A stretch of DNA of 64,000 bases from JAQVIJ01 sp041287365 (GTDB taxonomy: Bacteria; Desulfobacterota; Dissulfuribacteria; Dissulfuribacterales; DYLC01), in NCBI GenBank assembly GCA_041287365.1, contig JBEULL010000030.1:1-64000 (forward strand), given 5' to 3'. The position numbers were made by a program, and so were the translations under genes. Below the pieces are notes generated by a model that saw nothing but the letters and a program-made list of their open reading frames with translations, was not told the DNA's origin and did no database searches. Below, piece after piece: positions 35,297 through 44,882 of the stretch. Numbering within the stretch: position 1 is the stretch's first letter; every line of letters begins with the position of its first letter.

Positions 35297-35819
35297 GGTC
35301 AAGGCCATGCTGGGCCGCCTTATAAAAAGATGGCGGATAGGGCCACAGTCCACGGTTCGATGGGTCAATCCGCTTCAACTGCACATAACCCTGGCCTTCC
35401 TCGGCGACATAACAGATGAACTGCTGGAACGAGTCTGCAATGCCGCTCAAGACATAGCCTGCGCTACACATCCGTTTACCATAGCCATTCACGGCACAGG
35501 GGTATTTCCAAGGCCGCAAAGCCCGCGTGTACTCTGGTGCGGATTCAGAGGGGATATTCGATTCATAGAAACCTTGCAAAAAGACATACAAACCGCCTTG
35601 GAAAGGCTTGGGCTACCCGTTGAAAAGCGGCCATTCAGTCCACATATAACATTGGGTCGTATTCGATTCGAATCGCCTTCGGCCTTCATTACGGAATTCC
35701 TACGTTCTCCATGTAAATCCGAACCATTCAATGTCCATGAAATGACAATATATAAAAGCAGGTTACTGGCAAGCGGACCGGAATATGAAAAACACAGACA
35801 ATATCCTTTCACGGCATGA
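35259..35819 (+). CDS. thpR: RNA 2',3'-cyclic phosphodiesterase (2'-5' RNA ligase family)
   Basis: A 186-residue 2H phosphoesterase. The two catalytic HxT motifs are His42-x-Thr44 (QLHITLAFLGD) and a second in FSPHITLGRIRF near residue 127. Enzymes of this family open 2',3'-cyclic phosphates and can make 2'-5' RNA linkages. It overlaps cinA, the common cinA-thpR arrangement that often continues to recA in related genomes; here it is followed by chemotaxis genes instead. Confidence 0.93.
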   Translation: MARIFIALDIPNEVKAMLGRLIKRWRIGPQSTVRWVNPLQLHITLAFLGDITDELLERVCNAAQDIACATHPFTIAIHGTGVFPRPQSPRVLWCGFRGDIRFIETLQKDIQTALERLGLPVEKRPFSPHITLGRIRFESPSAFITEFLRSPCKSEPFNVHEMTIYKSRLLASGPEYEKHRQYPFTA

Positions 35820-35906
35820 GCCATAAGCAAATACATCAAAAAACTGTCGATATTTTCATTAAGATATGTTAATTGTAAAAAACATCATAAAGACTGCCTG
35901 AAGCGC

Positions 35907-35922
35907 TGGCATGCTTCTTGAT
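35907..35922 (+). promoter_or_regulatory. Candidate sigma-54 promoter of cheW-mcp
   Basis: TGGCATGCTTCTTGAT matches most of the sigma-54 consensus TGGCACG-N4-TTGCW: GG at -24 and TTG at -12 are present, but the usual GC is GA. It lies about 37 bp before the CheW start. A sigma-54 activator is encoded in the window, which makes it plausible but not proven. Confidence 0.3.
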
Positions 35923-35958
35923 GGATCTGATAATTGCGATTGGAGTCGGAAAATATCC

Positions 35959-36471
35959 ATGACTGATGCAAGTTCCACCATTCAAGACGGCACAACCCAA
36001 TATACCCCCCTGAAAGTCCTTGTCCTGCTCATAGCAGGCCGTGAAAGCGCCATAGAGCTATCTCAAGTCAAAGAGATATTACCTGCCGCGCACACCGAAT
36101 ACCTGCCCAATGCAGTCCCATCAATCACAGGCATACTGAACGTCAGAGGGGACGTAATCCCTATCGTTGATCTCAAATACTTTCTTTCTGAGGAATACCA
36201 GGCGCTCGACACCAGCGCATCAAATCCTAAAATCGTTCTGGTGGAGTCCGAATGCGGCCCTCACGGCCTGATGGTCAATTCCGTCTTGAGAGTGGAAGAC
36301 GGTCTGTGGGAGACACACGCTCCATCCGACAGCCTGAAATACATACAACGGGAAAACATACTTTTTACAAAAGCCATAACGAATTCAAAAGGCTACAGCT
36401 TACCTGTCATCGACATTCAAAAGATCATAGCCCATATAGCAAGAATAAAACAAGACTCGACACAAACATAA
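35959..36471 (+). CDS. cheW: CheW-like chemotaxis coupling protein
   Basis: A 170-residue CheW-domain protein that should link a receptor to the histidine kinase CheA. Typical segments are the IELSQVKEILP strand-helix, VPSITGILNVRGDVIPIVDLKYFL (conserved NVRG near residue 71) and a C-terminal LPVIDIQKI. ATG 35959 has GGAG upstream. It sits 35 bp before the chemoreceptor gene, so the pair probably work together. cheA and cheY are not in the window. Confidence 0.92.
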   Translation: MTDASSTIQDGTTQYTPLKVLVLLIAGRESAIELSQVKEILPAAHTEYLPNAVPSITGILNVRGDVIPIVDLKYFLSEEYQALDTSASNPKIVLVESECGPHGLMVNSVLRVEDGLWETHAPSDSLKYIQRENILFTKAITNSKGYSLPVIDIQKIIAHIARIKQDSTQT

Positions 36472-36506
36472 CCAGTATAATATATTTCTCATGGAGGGAG
36501 CATGAT

Positions 36507-38885
36507 ATGTTCAATTTATTCAATGTAAGCTTGAAGGTTAAACTCTTTGGCATAGTGGCTGTAATTGGTTTATTGATACTTGCAGCCAACGCCCTTTATA
36601 CCTGGTACAGCACCATTCCACTGAAAGAAACAGAGATAAAAAACCGTATAGGTGTCTCTGCAAAATTATTACAGGAAGACATCAATAAATGGTTCGATAT
36701 AGGCAAAACCAACATAGTTGCCATAGCAGGTAACGGTACGCTTTCAAAGGCGCTCATAGAGAACAATCGTGAACTGGCGTTGAATCGCCTTTACAGCATG
36801 TTCGAAGACTATGACAAAATAGGCCTCAAAAACCTCAAGGTTCAGATTCATACGGCAGACATACACTCTTTTCTGCGTTCGTGGGCTCCAGATAGACATG
36901 GAGACGACCTGAAGGCATTCCGCAATTCCATCGTACAATTGAAGGCCACCAAAAAACCCTATTCTTTTTTTGAGGTGGGTAGAGACGGTCTGGCGCTGCG
37001 CAGCATAGCTCCCATAATTCGCGACAACGACTATGTCGGCTCCATAGAAATGCTTATGGGACTGGATATCATAGCCAAGGACATGAAGGCGGAAAAGATA
37101 CTCTATGCCACCCTACTCAAAGAAGATGTGGCCAAACTGGGCACCATAATAAGTGAACAGACCAAGACGGGCGGCGGCTATGTCATAGCCAACGACAAGT
37201 GGTTCGATGATGCAGTCAGAAACCTGGCAAAGACCACCAATTACAACGAACTCGCATCCAAAGGCTATGTACTCACCGACAAATATCTCATCACCTCCAT
37301 TCCACTCGTGGACTACGAGGGCAAAGTTATAGGCCTGCATCTGTTGGCCGAAGACGCCAACGCCCTAAATGAAAGCCTGAACAACCTTTTTATAGATCGA
37401 TTCAAATTCACAGGCGCATTGGCGGTCTATATATTCATTATGGGGACAGCCATAGCTGTCTTCTTCAACATGGTTATGATTCGACCCATCACAGAAACAG
37501 CATCCGCCATTCAGGTCATAACCAAGTATATGGACATCACTAAACGTGTGAAGGTGGCATACCGTGATGAAATAGGCATCATGGCTGAATCCATCAACAC
37601 CTTCCTTGACGCCCTTCAGAATACATTCAAAGACATAAAGACAACGGTAGCAGACGTCACACAGGCCAGCCAGAACGTGCATACAAGTGCGCAACTGATT
37701 TCAGAAACAGCGGCATCTCAGGCTGAAAAGGCCAAAGATGTGTTGCAACGCGTCATGCTGATGGGACAGACAGCTACCGAGGTTGCCGAGCACGCCGAAT
37801 CCTCCGCACAACTTTCAAAAGAAACCGCTGCCATCATAGAGCAAATGGCCACGGCCACACAGAAAATCGCAGAGATATCCTCTCAAGGCAAAGAGGTCTC
37901 CAGTACTGCAATTCAGACGGTCATCGCCATGGGTGAGACAGCAAAAGAGGTCCAGGCAAGGGCATTGGCCCAGTCCGAGGCCGCCAACAAGACGGCTCAG
38001 TCTCTGAATGACATGTCCAAACAACTGCAAAGAATGGCCGAAGAGGCACAGCAGTCCGCCAAAGAGGCACAAGATACCCTGTTATCCTCCACGGATGCAA
38101 AAGAGGCTATGGACAAGACCGTGCAAAGCATGGAGGCCATCGCGGACAGCTCGGAACAGGTCAAAGATATCGTAGCCTTGATCTCAGACATAGCAGAGCA
38201 GACCAACCTTCTGGCCTTGAACGCCGCCATCGAGGCTGCTCGAGCAGGCGAGCATGGCCGTGGTTTTGCAGTCGTTGCAGAGGAAATCCGTAAACTGGCT
38301 GAAAGGACCGCTGAATCCACAAAAGAGATAGCTGAACTCATCAAACAGAGTACTGCAGCTATCACAGAGGGTCGAGCGCTGACTCAAAAGACAGCCGCGG
38401 TCTTTGAACGCATCATTCAAAATATTGAAAGCACCTCACATCTCGTCATAGACATCTCCTCGACCACGATTCAACAGGCAGCCGGCACAACAGAACTGCT
38501 GAAAGAAACAGACAGGCTCAAAGAGGCGTCCAGCAGCATCGTGGAAATGACCAACAAACAGGCAGTACGCAGAAAGCTGGCCGAGGATTCGATTCAACAG
38601 GTCATATCGGTCAGTGATGACATCATGGATTCGGCTCACAATACCAACACTATATCCCGAACGGCGGTGGAAGGCGTTGGACGAGTCGTGTTGAACTCCA
38701 TGGAGATCACCAGCAGGACCAGCAAACAGAGGGAGCGGAGTGCTATCCTGCAGAAGGTCATGGCCGATATCGCTGAGACCGCCAAACAGAACGCCGAGAG
38801 TGCCGAGACCACTCTTGCCCTCATGGATAAGCTGCTCGAAAAGGCCAAGGCGGTGCAAGAAGAGATATCGAGGTTCAAGGTGTAG
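36507..38885 (+). CDS. Methyl-accepting chemotaxis protein with periplasmic Cache-type sensor
   Basis: A 792-residue chemoreceptor. TM1 is at about residues 10-32, followed by a periplasmic sensor of about 260 residues that looks like a single large Cache-type domain (RSWAPDRHGDDLKAF, VGRDGLALRSIAPI, GSIEMLMGLD). TM2 is at about 298-320. A HAMP domain follows, then a long coiled-coil signalling domain with the invariant tip EQTNLLALNAAIEAARAGE near residue 570. The RSWxPD...D(R) pattern occurs in Cache receptors for various ligands; the ligand here is unknown. ATG 36507 has GGAGGGAG upstream. Confidence 0.93.
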   Translation: MFNLFNVSLKVKLFGIVAVIGLLILAANALYTWYSTIPLKETEIKNRIGVSAKLLQEDINKWFDIGKTNIVAIAGNGTLSKALIENNRELALNRLYSMFEDYDKIGLKNLKVQIHTADIHSFLRSWAPDRHGDDLKAFRNSIVQLKATKKPYSFFEVGRDGLALRSIAPIIRDNDYVGSIEMLMGLDIIAKDMKAEKILYATLLKEDVAKLGTIISEQTKTGGGYVIANDKWFDDAVRNLAKTTNYNELASKGYVLTDKYLITSIPLVDYEGKVIGLHLLAEDANALNESLNNLFIDRFKFTGALAVYIFIMGTAIAVFFNMVMIRPITETASAIQVITKYMDITKRVKVAYRDEIGIMAESINTFLDALQNTFKDIKTTVADVTQASQNVHTSAQLISETAASQAEKAKDVLQRVMLMGQTATEVAEHAESSAQLSKETAAIIEQMATATQKIAEISSQGKEVSSTAIQTVIAMGETAKEVQARALAQSEAANKTAQSLNDMSKQLQRMAEEAQQSAKEAQDTLLSSTDAKEAMDKTVQSMEAIADSSEQVKDIVALISDIAEQTNLLALNAAIEAARAGEHGRGFAVVAEEIRKLAERTAESTKEIAELIKQSTAAITEGRALTQKTAAVFERIIQNIESTSHLVIDISSTTIQQAAGTTELLKETDRLKEASSSIVEMTNKQAVRRKLAEDSIQQVISVSDDIMDSAHNTNTISRTAVEGVGRVVLNSMEITSRTSKQRERSAILQKVMADIAETAKQNAESAETTLALMDKLLEKAKAVQEEISRFKV

Positions 38886-38924
38886 GGAGAAAAACAGTAC
38901 AAGAGAAGACAGACACATAAATAA

Positions 38925-38950
38925 CAGGGGCGTTGCAAAATACGCCCCTG
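38925..38950. terminator. Hairpin between mcp and tsaE (probable terminator)
   Basis: A nine-pair GC-rich stem CAGGGGCGT/ACGCCCCTG with an eight-base loop sits between convergent genes. No long T run follows on the plus strand. On the minus strand the stem is followed by TTATTTATG, so it is more convincing as the end of the operon finishing with tsaE. Confidence 0.45.
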
Positions 38951-38997
38951 CCTATCTCTTGCGGCAGCCAATTCCAACCGGCTCCTAAAAGGATATA

Positions 38998-39444
38998 TTA
39001 ATGCATTGAGATTTCTATCTCCCTCTCTTCTTTTCCCATCCATAAAATATGAATAGCGATCGCATGGTCTCTCTCAACTAATCTTGCAAAATCAGGGCAA
39101 TGTTCCGGCCATTCCACAGCCAAAATCCATTTGCCGTCCAGATATTCATACAACCCGATTTCCTCAAGGCCCTCTTCGGAAATATTCGGGCCAAGGCGAT
39201 AGAGGTCTGCATGCGCCAATGGAATAACGCCTTCTTTATACTCGTGAATGAGCCCGAAACTCGGGCTGGTCACTCTGCGTTCCTCAATGCCAAGACCTGC
39301 GGCAATGCCCTTTACAAAAGCGGTTTTTCCTGCCCCCAGATCGCCGGACAGAAGCAATACATCGCCTGGCAGCAAGGTTTTGGCGAGTTCCATGCCGATT
39401 TTACATGTCTCCGAAGGGCTGTGGGATATGAACGTCCGTTTCAT
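38998..39444 (-). CDS. tsaE: tRNA threonylcarbamoyladenosine biosynthesis ATPase TsaE
   Basis: A 148-residue P-loop ATPase needed with TsaB and TsaD for the t6A modification of ANN-decoding tRNAs. The Walker A loop is SGDLGAGKTAFVKGIA (residues 33-48), followed by TSPSFGLIHEY, HADLYRL and the C-terminal VEWPEH. These are all standard for TsaE. The ATG overlaps the stop of the ABC permease gene, so it is last in the operon. Confidence 0.96.
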   Translation of the reverse strand: MKRTFISHSPSETCKIGMELAKTLLPGDVLLLSGDLGAGKTAFVKGIAAGLGIEERRVTSPSFGLIHEYKEGVIPLAHADLYRLGPNISEEGLEEIGLYEYLDGKWILAVEWPEHCPDFARLVERDHAIAIHILWMGKEEREIEISMH

Positions 39445-40187
39445 TTAATCAGCCGATTCTTGAGAAGTCTCAATGCGATCATGGCGAGAAAAATCGCATA
39501 TGAGATCAAGACCAGCAGATGCAGCCAACAATTATCCGTTGCACCATAGGTCAACCCCCTGTACAGCATAACCGCATGAGAGAGAGGCAGTACCAGAAAC
39601 ACCGCCTTGAGTGCTGAGTGCAGAGAATCCATGGGAAAGAGAATACCTGAGAATAAAAACAATGGGTTGATAAACAAGGTCATAAAATAATTGAAAAACT
39701 CATAGCTTTGGGCTATGGCGGTCATGATGACGCCGCAGGAGGCAAATATGATACCCTCCAGAAACAACAAAAACGGAACTAAAAAAGTCCATAAAGACGG
39801 CTTGATACCAAACAAAGGAAACAGAGCAATCATGATGACACCTGAAATGAGCCCCTTGGTGGCACCCCACAATATCTCTCCCAGGGCCAGGTCATAGACC
39901 GAAACCGGTGTCATGAGAATGGCCTCATAGGTCTTCTGTGTCGCAAGCCGGGTATAAGAGCCGTAGGTGGTCTCCAATGCCGCACTGAACATCACGGCGG
40001 ATGCAGCCAGGCCCGGGGCAATGAACTCCAGATAATTCATTCCTGCCAACACCGGCATGGTCCTGCCCAGCCCGTAGCCCATGGCGACCAGGAAAAGAAA
40101 CGGCTCCCCCAGATTTCCTATTATGCTGGCCTTGAAGTGCTTACGCCAGACCATGGCATTTCTTTTCCATACCTTTAAGGCCAGCAT
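39441..40187 (-). CDS. ABC-2 type transporter permease
   Basis: A 248-residue inner-membrane permease with six predicted helices. The YLEFIAPGLAASAVMFSA segment and the ILFPMDSLHSALKAVFLVLPLSHAVML stretch resemble the NodJ/COG0842 branch of ABC-2 exporters. Two bases separate it from the ATPase gene upstream. Such two-gene exporters move drugs, lipids or oligosaccharides out of the cell; the substrate cannot be told from sequence. Confidence 0.9.
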   Translation of the reverse strand: MLALKVWKRNAMVWRKHFKASIIGNLGEPFLFLVAMGYGLGRTMPVLAGMNYLEFIAPGLAASAVMFSAALETTYGSYTRLATQKTYEAILMTPVSVYDLALGEILWGATKGLISGVIMIALFPLFGIKPSLWTFLVPFLLFLEGIIFASCGVIMTAIAQSYEFFNYFMTLFINPLFLFSGILFPMDSLHSALKAVFLVLPLSHAVMLYRGLTYGATDNCWLHLLVLISYAIFLAMIALRLLKNRLIK

Positions 40188-40189
40188 AT

Positions 40190-41137
40190 TTAATTCTCCC
40201 TTAATTCGTTGCCGGTCAGTCTCAAAAACAGATCCTCCAGTCCGGCCGGCCTACGAGTGACATGTGACTGCCCCAATACAAGGGCATCCAGTTCGGGGCA
40301 GGCCTCTCTCACAAATATACGCAGTACATCCTGACCTGTCTCGAAGTCTGCCTTACAGGAGGCAAGAAGGGGTTCAAGCCGTGTCAATTGTTCACGGCTG
40401 CCTCTAATCTCATAGACCTCCCTGCCCACGTGCCGCTGCACAAGCGTCTCAGGGATACCGTAGGCCACAGCCTTGCCGCCATCCATGATCAACACCTGTG
40501 TGGCCAGCTTGGAAACCTCTTCCATGTAATGACTGGTCAAAAGCATGGTAGTGCCGTTTTTACGCAGCATCTCCAGACAGTCCCAGATAAGTCTTCTGGC
40601 CTGTGGATCGAGACCTATGGTCGGTTCATCAAGAATCAGCATATCTGGATTATTGATAAGAGCGCGAGCTATGAGAAGCCTACGCCTCTGCCCGCCTGAA
40701 AATGCAGAGATAATTTCATTTTTGCGGTTTTTGAGGGCAAAAAAATCCAGCAACTCATCAGCCCTGGCCGAGGCAGTGGTGTAGTCTATACCGAAATAGG
40801 AGGCATAGACCGTCAGATTCTCAATGGCTGTGAGATCGGGGTCCAGGTTGTCCATCTGAGGAGCTACTCCTATACGTTGCTTCAATTCAGAGAGATGCCG
40901 CGCTGCATTCACGCCAAAAAAATAGATGTCTCCGCTCATAGGCGTCACCAACCCCAGAAGCATGTGAATGGTAGTGGTTTTACCTGCGCCATTCGGTCCA
41001 AGCAGACCAAGGCACTCGCCTTTTCTTACCACAAAATCAAGGCCATGCACCGCCACACGTTCTCCAAAGGCCTTACGCAGGCCTTGAATCTCCAGGAGAA
41101 CCGCCGCATCGTTCAGTGTATCCGCTTTCGGTTCCAT
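40190..41137 (-). CDS. ABC transporter ATP-binding protein (NodI/DrrA type)
   Basis: A 315-residue ATPase: Walker A GPNGAGKTTT (residues about 49-58), Q-loop PQMD, signature FSGGQRRRLLIARAL, Walker B MLILDEPTIGLD and the H-loop TSHY. The C-terminal 75 residues form the extension usual in ABC-2 export ATPases. It starts 5 bp after the stop of the NtrX-type regulator and pairs with the next gene as an exporter. Confidence 0.93.
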   Translation of the reverse strand: MEPKADTLNDAAVLLEIQGLRKAFGERVAVHGLDFVVRKGECLGLLGPNGAGKTTTIHMLLGLVTPMSGDIYFFGVNAARHLSELKQRIGVAPQMDNLDPDLTAIENLTVYASYFGIDYTTASARADELLDFFALKNRKNEIISAFSGGQRRRLLIARALINNPDMLILDEPTIGLDPQARRLIWDCLEMLRKNGTTMLLTSHYMEEVSKLATQVLIMDGGKAVAYGIPETLVQRHVGREVYEIRGSREQLTRLEPLLASCKADFETGQDVLRIFVREACPELDALVLGQSHVTRRPAGLEDLFLRLTGNELREN

Positions 41138-41142
41138 ATTGC

Positions 41143-42543
41143 TCAGTCCTTCATCTCCTCGATCCTGTCTTCCAATCCAAGCTGCTGTATCTTTCTGTGC
41201 AGATGACGTCTTTCTATACCGATGGCCTCGGCGGTCTTCGTGATATTGCCGTTGTTCTCCGCAAGCTTCTTGGCTATATATTCCCGCTCGAACATGGCCT
41301 TGGCGCTTCGAAAGTCCTCACAATACAACATGGTGCATGGCATCTCATGGGCATCCACTCGGCTTCTGGAAGCTGCACGATAGGATTGGGGCAGGTCATC
41401 ACATGTGAGGACGTCATGCCTTGACAGAATGACCATACGTTCCGCCAGATTGCGCAATTCCCGCACATTTCCAGGCCAATTATATGCCTGAAGGCATTCG
41501 TATATCTTTGCATCGATCTTCAGGGGTTCTTTCCCCATCTTTCTGGCAAAACCGGCCACAAACGTCTCCAGAAGCAAGGGGATATCCTCTATGCGCTCCC
41601 TCAGAGGTGGAATCTCTATGGGTATTACATTGAGCCGGTAATACAGGTCTTCCCTGAACCTGCCTTCGGCTATCTCTTTTTCCATATCCTTGTTGGTAGC
41701 CGCTATGATGCGCACATCCACGAATATGGTCTTGTTGCCACCCACCCGCTCGAAACGCTGCTCCTGAAGGATACGCAACACCTTCGCCTGAGTCTTGAGG
41801 CTCATGTCGCCTATCTCATCCAGGAATAAAGCGCCGCCATTGGCAAGATCGAACTTACCCCGCTTCGTGACACCTGCGCCGGTAAACGCCCCTTTTTCGT
41901 AACCGAACAACTCGCTTTCTATCAGCTCTTCCGGAATGGCAGCGCAGTTCACCTCGACAAGGGGTTTGTGACTGCGTTTGCTCATGCGATGAATGGTCTG
42001 GGCCACCAATTCCTTGCCGGTACCGTTTTCACCACGAATCAGAACCCATGCGTCAGTGGGTGCAATGATGGTAATCTGTTCCTTCAGCTTCAACATCACA
42101 GGGCTCATACCGATTATGTCCTGCACAGACGCATCGGTATGCTGGCGGAGAATGACATTTTCATCCTCCAATTCCTTGTATTTCAGGGCATTTGCCACGG
42201 AAAGCAAAAGGGCTTCGTATGAAAGGGGTTTTTCAATGAAATCATGGGCCCCCATGCGAGTAGCCTTTACAGCGGTCTCGATGGTGCCGTGCCCTGTCAT
42301 GATAACCACTGGCAGAAAAGGCCAATCCTTTTTGACCCGTTGCAAGACCTCCAGGCCATCCATGCCGGGCATCCAGATGTCCAGCACCACCAGGTCAACA
42401 GGAACCGTCTTCAATACCTCGAGACATGCTTTACCGCTCGACACAACCGTCACCTCGTAGCCTTCATCCTCCAGAATGCCCTTCACACTATCGAGAATGG
42501 TGTTTTCGTCATCCACTACCAATATTCGTTTTTTCACAACCAT
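41143..42543 (-). CDS. Sigma-54-dependent response regulator, NtrX-like
   Basis: A 466-residue NtrC-family activator. The receiver domain (RILVVDDEN, phosphorylatable Asp in LVVLDIWMPGMDG, Lys in EKPLSYEAL) is followed by an AAA+ domain with Walker A GENGTGKE, the sigma-54 contact GAFTGA loop in ELFGYEKGAFTGA, and LFLDEIGDM. A C-terminal Fis-type helix-turn-helix (TKTAEAIGIERRHLHRKI) ends it. The domain order and ERRHLHRK helix are typical of NtrX. No histidine kinase gene is adjacent. GTGAGG precedes the ATG at 42543. It heads an operon with an ABC exporter and tsaE. Confidence 0.92.
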   Translation of the reverse strand: MVVKKRILVVDDENTILDSVKGILEDEGYEVTVVSSGKACLEVLKTVPVDLVVLDIWMPGMDGLEVLQRVKKDWPFLPVVIMTGHGTIETAVKATRMGAHDFIEKPLSYEALLLSVANALKYKELEDENVILRQHTDASVQDIIGMSPVMLKLKEQITIIAPTDAWVLIRGENGTGKELVAQTIHRMSKRSHKPLVEVNCAAIPEELIESELFGYEKGAFTGAGVTKRGKFDLANGGALFLDEIGDMSLKTQAKVLRILQEQRFERVGGNKTIFVDVRIIAATNKDMEKEIAEGRFREDLYYRLNVIPIEIPPLRERIEDIPLLLETFVAGFARKMGKEPLKIDAKIYECLQAYNWPGNVRELRNLAERMVILSRHDVLTCDDLPQSYRAASRSRVDAHEMPCTMLYCEDFRSAKAMFEREYIAKKLAENNGNITKTAEAIGIERRHLHRKIQQLGLEDRIEEMKD

Positions 42544-42646
42544 AACCTCACAGAAAATACATAAAAACACCCACAAAACGAGTAGCTAGGCCTTCGGCAA
42601 GTTGTGCGGAATACGACATAGGACCGGCATAGGTTACAAAGGAGCT

Positions 42647-44758
42647 TCATAAGAGATTGTCCACAAAATTGAAACGTCTTCCCATATGAAAGGCCGTCGT
42701 CCAATCTCGGCGCCTACGGAACTCGGGCAGACGTCTTCGTGCAGGCCAAAACCTGAGATCTATCACCTGCACCGTTATGCCCATCTCCTGTATTCGATTC
42801 TGAAGATTGAACAGGGAAAACGGCTTGTCAGGCAGACAACAACCTGTCTGGAATGTATTCCGCCACCAGAACACCTCACCTTTCGGGCTTATGATTTCAA
42901 CACGCTCCGGCCGTTCAAATAATTTGACACGACTGATAAAAAGTGGCAGATAACCGAATATGGTCATGCTCACGGCCATGGACCTCGCATTGGACAGCGC
43001 AATGGCCAGATTTCTCTCATCCGTCTCCACGGAAAACATGGCATTTTTCACGCCCAGGTCCCTAACCGCCTGCAACGACTGGGAATTCAGAAGATTCATG
43101 GCATAGCCGCTCCAGAGTTCCACACCGTGGCCGCGCACATTTGTGGCAAGATGCTGTAACCATGCTATATGACTCAAATTGTTCACCATAAAAAACCGAT
43201 GGCCCATGCGCAACAGGCGTAAAACCTGCTGTTCCATGAGACGCAGGTCATTTTCATAAGTAATGGCCGGAATGGACCAGCAGACCTCATTCCTCCAGTG
43301 TCTTAGAAAAAAATTCGTGTATTTCGCATTCAATTCCACGATAATGCCGCGAGGGCTCAATGCCCTGGCCATCTCCAGCATGGCAGGACTTTGAAGCCTG
43401 ACCCATAATTCATGTCTCTTACGAGAAACGGCCGCTTGCGGCGGCGCAGCCTTTTGCTCCGTCAGTTGCTTCATGAGCCGCGCGGCATTGTCATGCGCTT
43501 TTTTTTCACATATCTTTCCTTCCGCAACCAGACCCTGCCAGCGGTCCTTCCATGAACTCGTATCGAAAAAAGGCGCACCCAATGCCTGTTGCGCACGCTG
43601 ATCCGTCTTGAAGACAAGCGAATTCACGGGAACAGCCGCTGATCTGTGACTGAAAATACGAAAAAGACCATCACTGTCCCTTTCCACAGAATGGCAGGTA
43701 AATGAAAGCTGTTCCATTACATCAGGGAAAACTATACGCAATCTATCGCCTTTCTGCACAATGGAATCGGTCCTGACACACAACGCACCGTTTTTTTGTG
43801 CCGTCACCCGTCCGAGGTACTTACCTGTATTAGCGGTCCTGCCGGCATTCAGTACGTCTTTCGGAGTATCGGTCTGAAAAAAACCCCGCGCATAATCCCT
43901 TCCCATGGCATCGTTAAGTAACGCCCTGGACTCCTGCAAAACCTCGTGATACATCTCCGGCCGGGTATTCCGAAGCGGTAGGGCATTCAGTAGTATTCTG
44001 TATGCCCTAATCACGGCCCCCACATAACTTGCAGGCTTCAATCTGCCCTCTATCTTAACGGAGGTTACGCCCATATCTGCCAGATCGGGCAGCACATCAA
44101 TGCCACACAGATCGAGCATGGAAAAATGAAATCCCTTAACTCCGTTCACATCGTACTGCCTTCGACATGGCTGCACACACCTACCCCGCATGCTGGATTT
44201 TCCGCCAAAATAACTGCTCATGAGGCAACTGCCGGAACAGGTGAAACACATGGCGCCGTGCACAAATACCTCGATCTCCACATTAGCTGCATTGACCGCC
44301 TGCTGAATCTCATGCAGAGTCATTTCACGAGCCAATACCACACGTTTGAAACCCATCTGTTCTGCCTGCCTTACACCCCAAGAATTATGAATGCCAGTAA
44401 GTGTACTGACATGCAATCTGAGATCAGGGAAATATAGTCTTGCAAGCCTCCAGACGGCCAAGTCTTGAATGATTAAGGCATCCACGCCTGCCTCGTGCAA
44501 CCCTGCAAGCGATTCCATAACAACTGGCAGTTCCGTCTCTTTCACAAGGGAATTCAATGCCACAAAGAGTTTCACCCCTGCCTCGTGGGCAAGAGTGGTA
44601 AGGGCAGACACTTCGGCAAGAGAAAAATTCGTGGCCAAGGCACGTGCATTCAATGTCTTGAGCCCCACATAAACGGCATCGGCACCGTTTTCTATGGCGC
44701 TGAAAAAGGCCTCTCTTGTACCGGCAGGCGCCAGGAGTTCCATCTTCTTTAAGGCCAT
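42647..44758 (-). CDS. Peptidase U32-family protein (RlhA/YegQ-like, long form)
   Basis: A 703-residue protein. Residues 1-320 are the U32 domain: MELLAPAGTREAFFSAIENGADAVYVG at the start and the cysteine cluster CFTCSGSCLMSSYFGG...RGRCVQPCRRQY (about residues 160-195). Members of this family act in RNA hydroxylation (RlhA, TrhP) or were once thought to be collagenases. The C-terminal half has a further region beginning HELWVRLQSPAMLEMARAL, as in long U32 proteins with a second TIM-barrel-like part. The start is uncertain: ATG 44758 begins exactly at the domain, but the frame is open to 44902, overlapping the HMA gene. Confidence 0.82.
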   Translation of the reverse strand: MALKKMELLAPAGTREAFFSAIENGADAVYVGLKTLNARALATNFSLAEVSALTTLAHEAGVKLFVALNSLVKETELPVVMESLAGLHEAGVDALIIQDLAVWRLARLYFPDLRLHVSTLTGIHNSWGVRQAEQMGFKRVVLAREMTLHEIQQAVNAANVEIEVFVHGAMCFTCSGSCLMSSYFGGKSSMRGRCVQPCRRQYDVNGVKGFHFSMLDLCGIDVLPDLADMGVTSVKIEGRLKPASYVGAVIRAYRILLNALPLRNTRPEMYHEVLQESRALLNDAMGRDYARGFFQTDTPKDVLNAGRTANTGKYLGRVTAQKNGALCVRTDSIVQKGDRLRIVFPDVMEQLSFTCHSVERDSDGLFRIFSHRSAAVPVNSLVFKTDQRAQQALGAPFFDTSSWKDRWQGLVAEGKICEKKAHDNAARLMKQLTEQKAAPPQAAVSRKRHELWVRLQSPAMLEMARALSPRGIIVELNAKYTNFFLRHWRNEVCWSIPAITYENDLRLMEQQVLRLLRMGHRFFMVNNLSHIAWLQHLATNVRGHGVELWSGYAMNLLNSQSLQAVRDLGVKNAMFSVETDERNLAIALSNARSMAVSMTIFGYLPLFISRVKLFERPERVEIISPKGEVFWWRNTFQTGCCLPDKPFSLFNLQNRIQEMGITVQVIDLRFWPARRRLPEFRRRRDWTTAFHMGRRFNFVDNLL

Positions 44759-44882
44759 TTTTCCGCCAGGCGTGCTCCTTTCTAAAGGTTCAGACCCTTG
44801 AGACAGCGCCTCACGGCCAATGAGTGAAATGGTCTTATTCAAGGCCTGCGGCCCAACCTGCCTTTCAAGAATAAAGGCACGG

